DNA of 8,897 nucleotides. It comes from Clostridia bacterium (GTDB lineage: Bacteria; Bacillota; Clostridia; HGM11514). The DNA is taken from assembly GCA_900757255.1 (NCBI GenBank), contig CAAENE010000338.1:1-8897 (forward strand), in the 5' to 3' direction. Positions within the stretch are counted from its first letter, which is position 1. Every line of letters begins with the position of its first letter. The position numbers were made by a program, and so were the translations under genes. Positions 5,872 to 8,897 of the stretch are shown here, piece by piece. The notes below the pieces were generated by a model. It searched no databases. It had not been told where the DNA came from and worked only from the letters and a program-made list of their open reading frames with translations.

Positions 5872-5997
5872 GGGGGTTTCGATTCCCACGCTTTCTCGAG
5901 AGAAAGCTTAGCAAAGAGCTTTCACCGCGCGATGCGCCTTCGCCACAAAGCAGGTGGCAATCACGTCGCCCCCCTAAACGGCTCTCCGAGGGAAGAT
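5872..5997. repeat. Dispersed repeat family, copy B (right of purA)
   Basis: It shares three ordered blocks with copy A: 5872-5887 (16 of 16), 5971-5980 and 5983-5997 (14 of 15). Between the first two blocks lies extra sequence that includes a perfect palindrome at 5890-5907 (GCTTTCTC/GAGAAAGC). The terminator-like stem of copy A is broken here, because the right arm reads CCCACG. On the minus strand a run of five Ts is still present at 5866-5862, in the place that follows the stem in copy A. Confidence 0.55.
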
Positions 5998-6058
5998 AGG
6001 CGCTGTAGTCCTGGCTTCCGCCGGATTTTGTTCTATTTGCACGCCGGCACTGATAGGA

Positions 6059-6107
6059 GTGCAATAAGCTAAGATGATTCATTTACTTACCGAAGAGGTG
6101 CATCGCA
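6059..6107. repeat. 49 bp direct repeat, copy 1
   Basis: This copy matches 6148-6196 at 46 of 49 positions, with all three differences being transitions. It begins GTGCAATAAG and ends GTGCATCGCA. An internal near-palindrome ATGATTCAT lies at 6074-6082. Copies start 89 bases apart and 40 unrelated bases separate them. Confidence 0.85.
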
Positions 6108-6147
6108 TGTGGATAGTTTTAATGCGAGCTATTTTACTCATTTCATT

Positions 6148-6196
6148 GTGCAATAAGCCAAGATGATTCATTTACTTACTGAAGGGGTGCATCGCA
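6148..6196. repeat. 49 bp direct repeat, copy 2
   Basis: Second copy of the direct repeat, nearest the 3' end of the FMN glutamate synthase gene, with the ATGATTCAT core at 6163-6171. Only two copies exist in the window, so a tandem operator, a remnant of a duplication or a dispersed element are all possible. Confidence 0.85.
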
Positions 6197-6214
6197 CATA
6201 TAAAGTTCTTTGTT

Positions 6215-6236
6215 AAACTTTCTTTCAAGAAAGTTT
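6215..6236 (-). terminator. Hairpin at the 3' end of the FMN glutamate synthase gene, possible terminator
   Basis: Perfect arms AAACTTTCTT (6215-6224) and AAGAAAGTTT (6227-6236) form a palindrome that overlaps the TAA stop (6237-6235). The stem is AT-rich and the run after it on the minus strand is only TTTAAC, so termination would be weak. It may instead protect the mRNA 3' end. Confidence 0.35.
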
Positions 6237-7740
6237 AGGAGCCGGCGTGTTTGACGCCCAGAATGGACAGCTCGCGGTCGGTCAGCCCGACGCCGCGCAG
6301 CATATACCGGTTGCCGCGCAGGGCTTCAATCGAGTTGATTCCCATGCCGCCCATCATTTCCTTGATTTCATGGTTCCAGGCGGTAATTAGATTGATCAAC
6401 CGCTGGGACCCGATATCAGGGTTCAGCCGCCGTACCAGTTCAGGCCGCTGGGTTGCAATTCCCCAGTTGCATTTGCCGCTGTGACAGCTTCGGCACAGGT
6501 GGCAGCCAAGCGCCAAAAGGGCGGAGGTTGCAATGTATACCGCGTCTGCGCCCAGTGCGATTGCTTTTACAATGTCCGAGCTGTTTCGGATACTGCCGCC
6601 GACTACCAGTGATACATTGCCGCGGATCCCTTCCTCCCGCAGGCGGCTGTCAACCGATGCCAGGGCAAGCTCTATCGGGATACCTACGTTGTCGCGTATT
6701 CTGGTCGGCGCCGCGCCGGTTCCGCCGCGGAACCCGTCTATTGCGATGATGTCTGCGCCTGAACGCGCAATACCGCTTGCAATGGCCGCTACATTGTGAA
6801 CAGCCGCTATTTTGACAATGACCGGTTTTTGATAATCGGTCGCTTCTTTGAGGGAAAAGACCAGTTGCCGCAAATCCTCTATGGAATAAATATCATGATG
6901 CGGGGCAGGGGAGATGGCGTCTGAGCCTTCCGGTATCATTCGTGTTCGGGAAACGTCGCCTACTATCTTCGCTCCCGGCAGATGACCGCCGATGCCTGGC
7001 TTTGCGCCCTGGCCCATTTTGATTTCAATTGCCGCGCCTGCCTGCAGGTATTTTTTGTGTACGCCGAACCGCCCGGACGCTACCTGCACGATGGTATTTT
7101 TGCCGTATTGATAAAAATCTTCATGCAGCCCGCCTTCGCCGGTATTATAGTAGATACCCAGCTCCTGCGCCGCGCGCGCTAAGGATTGGTGCGCATTGTA
7201 GCTGATCGAGCCGTAGGACATGGCCGAGAACATGACCGGAACGGACAGTTCCAGCTGGGGCGGCAGGTTATTGATTATATTGCCCTTTTTGTCACGTTCA
7301 ATGCAATCGGGTTTTTTGCCTAAAAACGTTCTGGTTTCCATTGGCTCGCGCAGAGGGTCAATGGACGGATTGGTGACCTGTGAGGCATTGATCAATAATT
7401 TATCCCAGTAAATCGGGTAGGGTTTCGGATTTCCCATGGAGGACAACAGCACGCCGCCGCTTCCTGCCTGGCGGTACACTTCCGAAATCGCCTGTCCGCT
7501 CCAGTTCGCATTTTCCCGAAACGTGTGGTCGGTCTTGACGATTTTCAGCGCCCTGGTCGGACAGAGGGACACACAGCGGTGGCAGTTGACGCATTTGCTC
7601 TCGTCCGACGTCATGGTTCCGCTGTCCGGGTCAAATGCATGGACTTCATTCGCACATTGCCGCTCGCATACGCGGCAGGCAATACATCTTTGCGGATTAC
7701 GCAGTACCTCGTATTCAGGATATAAAAAGTTTACCGGCAT
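6235..7740 (-). CDS. FMN-dependent glutamate synthase catalytic chain with N-terminal 2[4Fe-4S] domain
   Basis: This 501-residue chain carries the reaction centre: 2-oxoglutarate plus ammonia plus two electrons give glutamate on FMN. An N-terminal ferredoxin domain holds CIACRVCERQC (C19, C22, C25, C29) and CVNCHRCVSLC (C50, C53, C56, C60). The TIM-barrel follows with YNTGEGG (198-204), KMGQGAKPGIGGHLPG (241-256), SPAPHHDIYS (277-286), IDGFRGGTGAAP (334-345) and VVGGSI (379-384). Near the C-terminus CHLCRSCHSGKC (C413, C416, C419, C424) matches the Fe-S cluster loop of glutamate synthase. This is the archaeal/clostridial type, in which amidotransferase, synthase and GXGXG domains are separate proteins. 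The ATG at 7740 has GGAGGTG 7 bases upstream and overlaps the amidotransferase gene by 10 bases. The own ferredoxin domain could accept electrons from the four-cluster protein encoded downstream, or directly from cellular ferredoxin. Confidence 0.94.
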   Translation of the reverse strand: MPVNFLYPEYEVLRNPQRCIACRVCERQCANEVHAFDPDSGTMTSDESKCVNCHRCVSLCPTRALKIVKTDHTFRENANWSGQAISEVYRQAGSGGVLLSSMGNPKPYPIYWDKLLINASQVTNPSIDPLREPMETRTFLGKKPDCIERDKKGNIINNLPPQLELSVPVMFSAMSYGSISYNAHQSLARAAQELGIYYNTGEGGLHEDFYQYGKNTIVQVASGRFGVHKKYLQAGAAIEIKMGQGAKPGIGGHLPGAKIVGDVSRTRMIPEGSDAISPAPHHDIYSIEDLRQLVFSLKEATDYQKPVIVKIAAVHNVAAIASGIARSGADIIAIDGFRGGTGAAPTRIRDNVGIPIELALASVDSRLREEGIRGNVSLVVGGSIRNSSDIVKAIALGADAVYIATSALLALGCHLCRSCHSGKCNWGIATQRPELVRRLNPDIGSQRLINLITAWNHEIKEMMGGMGINSIEALRGNRYMLRGVGLTDRELSILGVKHAGS

Positions 7741-8831
7741 GTGCTTTCACCTCCGTTCAGCCTAACGATCACCGGTTCGCCGCCTTTGGGCGAAAAAATC
7801 CGGTCGAGCTCCGGTTCGATTACCCGGATGGCGCATTCTTCACTTGCGATATAGACCATATCGCCTTTTTCGCCAACCACCATCGACCGGAGCTTCAGCC
7901 GGTCGTTGAGGGCCATCAGCCCGCCTGAAAAACCGACCAAGATGGAGAAGGGGCCGGTTATCAGCAGGCTGGAAAAGGTGTTGCGCAGATAGGTCAGTTT
8001 TTCTTTTTCTGCCTTAGGCTTGCCGTCGATGGTCGACCAAAAGGGCGCTGCGATAACCGCCGCAGTTTCCTCTAAGGTCAGGCCAACTTTTCGGACAAGA
8101 TAGTCTATAATATAGGTAATGACTTCGGTATCGGTCAGTAAGTTACATTGGTATCCAAACATTTCAATGTAGCGCCGGTTGGCGTCATAGGAAGAGATTT
8201 CACCATTATGTACCACCGACATGTCCAGCAGGGCAAAGGGATGCGCGCCGCCCCACCAGCCCGGTGTATTGGTCGGGTATCGGCCGTGCGCCGTCCAGCA
8301 ATAGCCCTCATATTCGTCCAGACGGTAAAACTCGCCCACATCCTCCGGAAATCCGACTGCTTTAAACACGCCCATGTTTTTGCCGCTGGAAAACACATAG
8401 GCACCTTCAATGTGCGTGTTGATTTTAATGACGCTGCGGGAGGTGAACTCCGACTCGGTTAGCTGGCTGTTTTGCAGCTTGGTTGGCAGCGGAGTTACAA
8501 AGTACCTCCATATCAGAGGTTCGTCTGTGATGCCTGGCGTCTGGCGGGTCGGGATTTTCGACAGATTGACTACATCGAAATGCCGGTCTAAAAAGTGTTC
8601 GCAGGTATCCTTTGCCTCGGGTGAATCATAAAAAATATGCAGCGCATACAGATCCTTGTACTGCGGGTAAATGCCATATCCGGCAAATCCGCCGCCAAGG
8701 CCGTTGCTGCGGTCGTGCATGGTTGCTATCGACTGAATAATCGAGCGTCCGTTGATATTTTTCCCGTCTCTGGCAAAGATGCCTGATATGGCACAGCCGG
8801 ACGGTATCCTGATTTGTCCTTCTTTTAACAT
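7731..8831 (-). CDS. Class II glutamine amidotransferase chain of glutamate synthase (domain 1)
   Basis: This 366-residue N-terminal-nucleophile hydrolase frees ammonia from glutamine for the FMN chain encoded next to it. The presumed nucleophile is Cys13 (IPSGCAISG), so a 12-residue propeptide would be removed. Other class II motifs are MHDRSNGLGGGFAGYG (38-53), AHGRYPTNT (181-189), VHNGEISSYDANR (207-219), LTDTEVITY (232-240) and ASEECAI (329-335). The length equals the amidotransferase domain of the large GltB polypeptide. The ATG at 8831 has AAGGAGG at 8845-8839, 7 bases upstream; a TTG at 8882 in the same frame would translate through the leader hairpin and is rejected. The stop is inside the start region of the FMN gene, so the two are coupled. 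What lies upstream is beyond the window edge. Confidence 0.93.
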   Translation of the reverse strand: MLKEGQIRIPSGCAISGIFARDGKNINGRSIIQSIATMHDRSNGLGGGFAGYGIYPQYKDLYALHIFYDSPEAKDTCEHFLDRHFDVVNLSKIPTRQTPGITDEPLIWRYFVTPLPTKLQNSQLTESEFTSRSVIKINTHIEGAYVFSSGKNMGVFKAVGFPEDVGEFYRLDEYEGYCWTAHGRYPTNTPGWWGGAHPFALLDMSVVHNGEISSYDANRRYIEMFGYQCNLLTDTEVITYIIDYLVRKVGLTLEETAAVIAAPFWSTIDGKPKAEKEKLTYLRNTFSSLLITGPFSILVGFSGGLMALNDRLKLRSMVVGEKGDMVYIASEECAIRVIEPELDRIFSPKGGEPVIVRLNGGESTCR

Positions 8832-8845
8832 TCCGTTTCCTCCTT

Positions 8846-8865
8846 GCTTTTTCAGCTGAAAAAGC
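8846..8865 (-). promoter_or_regulatory. Leader hairpin upstream of the amidotransferase gene
   Basis: This is a perfect 20-base palindrome with arms GCTTTTTC and GAAAAAGC, centred on AGCT. It stands directly before the AAGGAGG ribosome binding site. The arms match exactly those of the hairpin at 4126-4145. A TAAAAT at 8878-8873 could be a -10 box for a transcript starting near the hairpin, but a -35 box would fall at or beyond the window end, and the few bases visible there do not clearly fit. Confidence 0.5.
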
Positions 8866-8897
8866 AGACAGCATTTTAACAAAAAGAAAAACGCTCA

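Larger units (their letters stand above)
5622..6234. other. 613 bp gene-free mosaic of repeats and hairpins between the FMN glutamate synthase gene and purA
   Basis: No gene is called in this stretch. The two longest open frames (plus 5842-6072, minus 5816-6082) run through repeat sequence and lack convincing ribosome binding sites. From right to left it holds an AT-rich hairpin at the 3' end of the FMN gene (6215-6236), two 49 bp direct repeats, a diverged repeat with an embedded palindrome, the second copy of the 25 bp repeat, a strong hairpin (5730-5760) and the purA leader hairpins. Smaller inverted repeats lie at 5821-5833 (GAAGC-AAA-GCTTC), 5845-5872 (CTGCGG/CCGCAG) and 5774-5793 (CCCGCCG/CGGCGGG). 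I found no clear purA promoter on the minus strand; the TATAAC at 5815-5810 has no matching -35 box. Confidence 0.65.

Noticed and set aside
5816..6082. Small proteins on either strand of the repeat mosaic (plus 5842-6072, minus 5816-6082)
   Set aside because: The frames overlap on opposite strands, run through dispersed repeats and palindromes, have no good ribosome binding site and show no recognisable domain.
6059..6196. CRISPR array
   Set aside because: Only two repeats of 49 bp with one 40 bp spacer, no cas genes, and repeats longer than usual for CRISPR.

Overview
The window looks like a chromosomal piece from a Gram-positive anaerobe of the class Clostridia, probably of the Oscillospiraceae/Lachnospiraceae kind. 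Three things point there: strong AGGAGG-type ribosome binding sites ahead of nearly every gene, a glutamate synthase split into separate chains, and sequence variants of GlnA and PurA that I associate with gut Clostridia. No rRNA, tRNA, IS transposase, CRISPR array or phage gene is visible. The placement is an inference from protein and signal style, not from a database match.

All seven genes lie on the minus strand, so they read from the right edge to the left. In transcription order they are: a class II glutamine amidotransferase chain (8831-7731); the FMN/Fe-S glutamate synthase catalytic chain (7740-6235); adenylosuccinate synthetase purA (5621-4347); a four-cluster CooF/HycB-like ferredoxin (4103-3675); an FAD/NAD(H) oxidoreductase (3669-2437); a GXGXG chain, glutamate synthase domain 3 (2440-1718); and glutamine synthetase glnA (1628-309). 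Six of the seven form an ammonium-assimilation (GS-GOGAT) set. GlnA makes glutamine from glutamate and ammonia. The amidotransferase chain releases ammonia from glutamine, and the FMN chain uses it to reductively aminate 2-oxoglutarate. The GXGXG chain gives the structural beta-helix domain, and the ferredoxin/flavoprotein pair probably delivers electrons. PurA consumes GTP and aspartate in AMP synthesis and sits in the middle of the set.

The genes fall into tightly coupled groups. The amidotransferase and FMN genes overlap by 10 bp. The ferredoxin and flavoprotein genes are 5 bp apart. The flavoprotein and GXGXG genes share an ATGA overlap. glnA follows an 89 bp gap with a near-consensus promoter, whose -35 box overlaps the stop codon of the preceding gene. 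A terminator-like hairpin lies between purA and the ferredoxin gene.

The three gene-free stretches (1-308, 4104-4346 and 5622-6234) are full of short hairpins and dispersed repeats. A 25 bp sequence occurs identically after glnA and upstream of purA. A second repeat family has one copy on each side of purA. A 49 bp near-perfect direct repeat lies between the FMN gene and purA. Closely matching leader hairpins precede the amidotransferase and ferredoxin genes. The enzyme cluster appears to be of a known clostridial type. The less explained material is the repeat mosaic and the position of purA inside the cluster.
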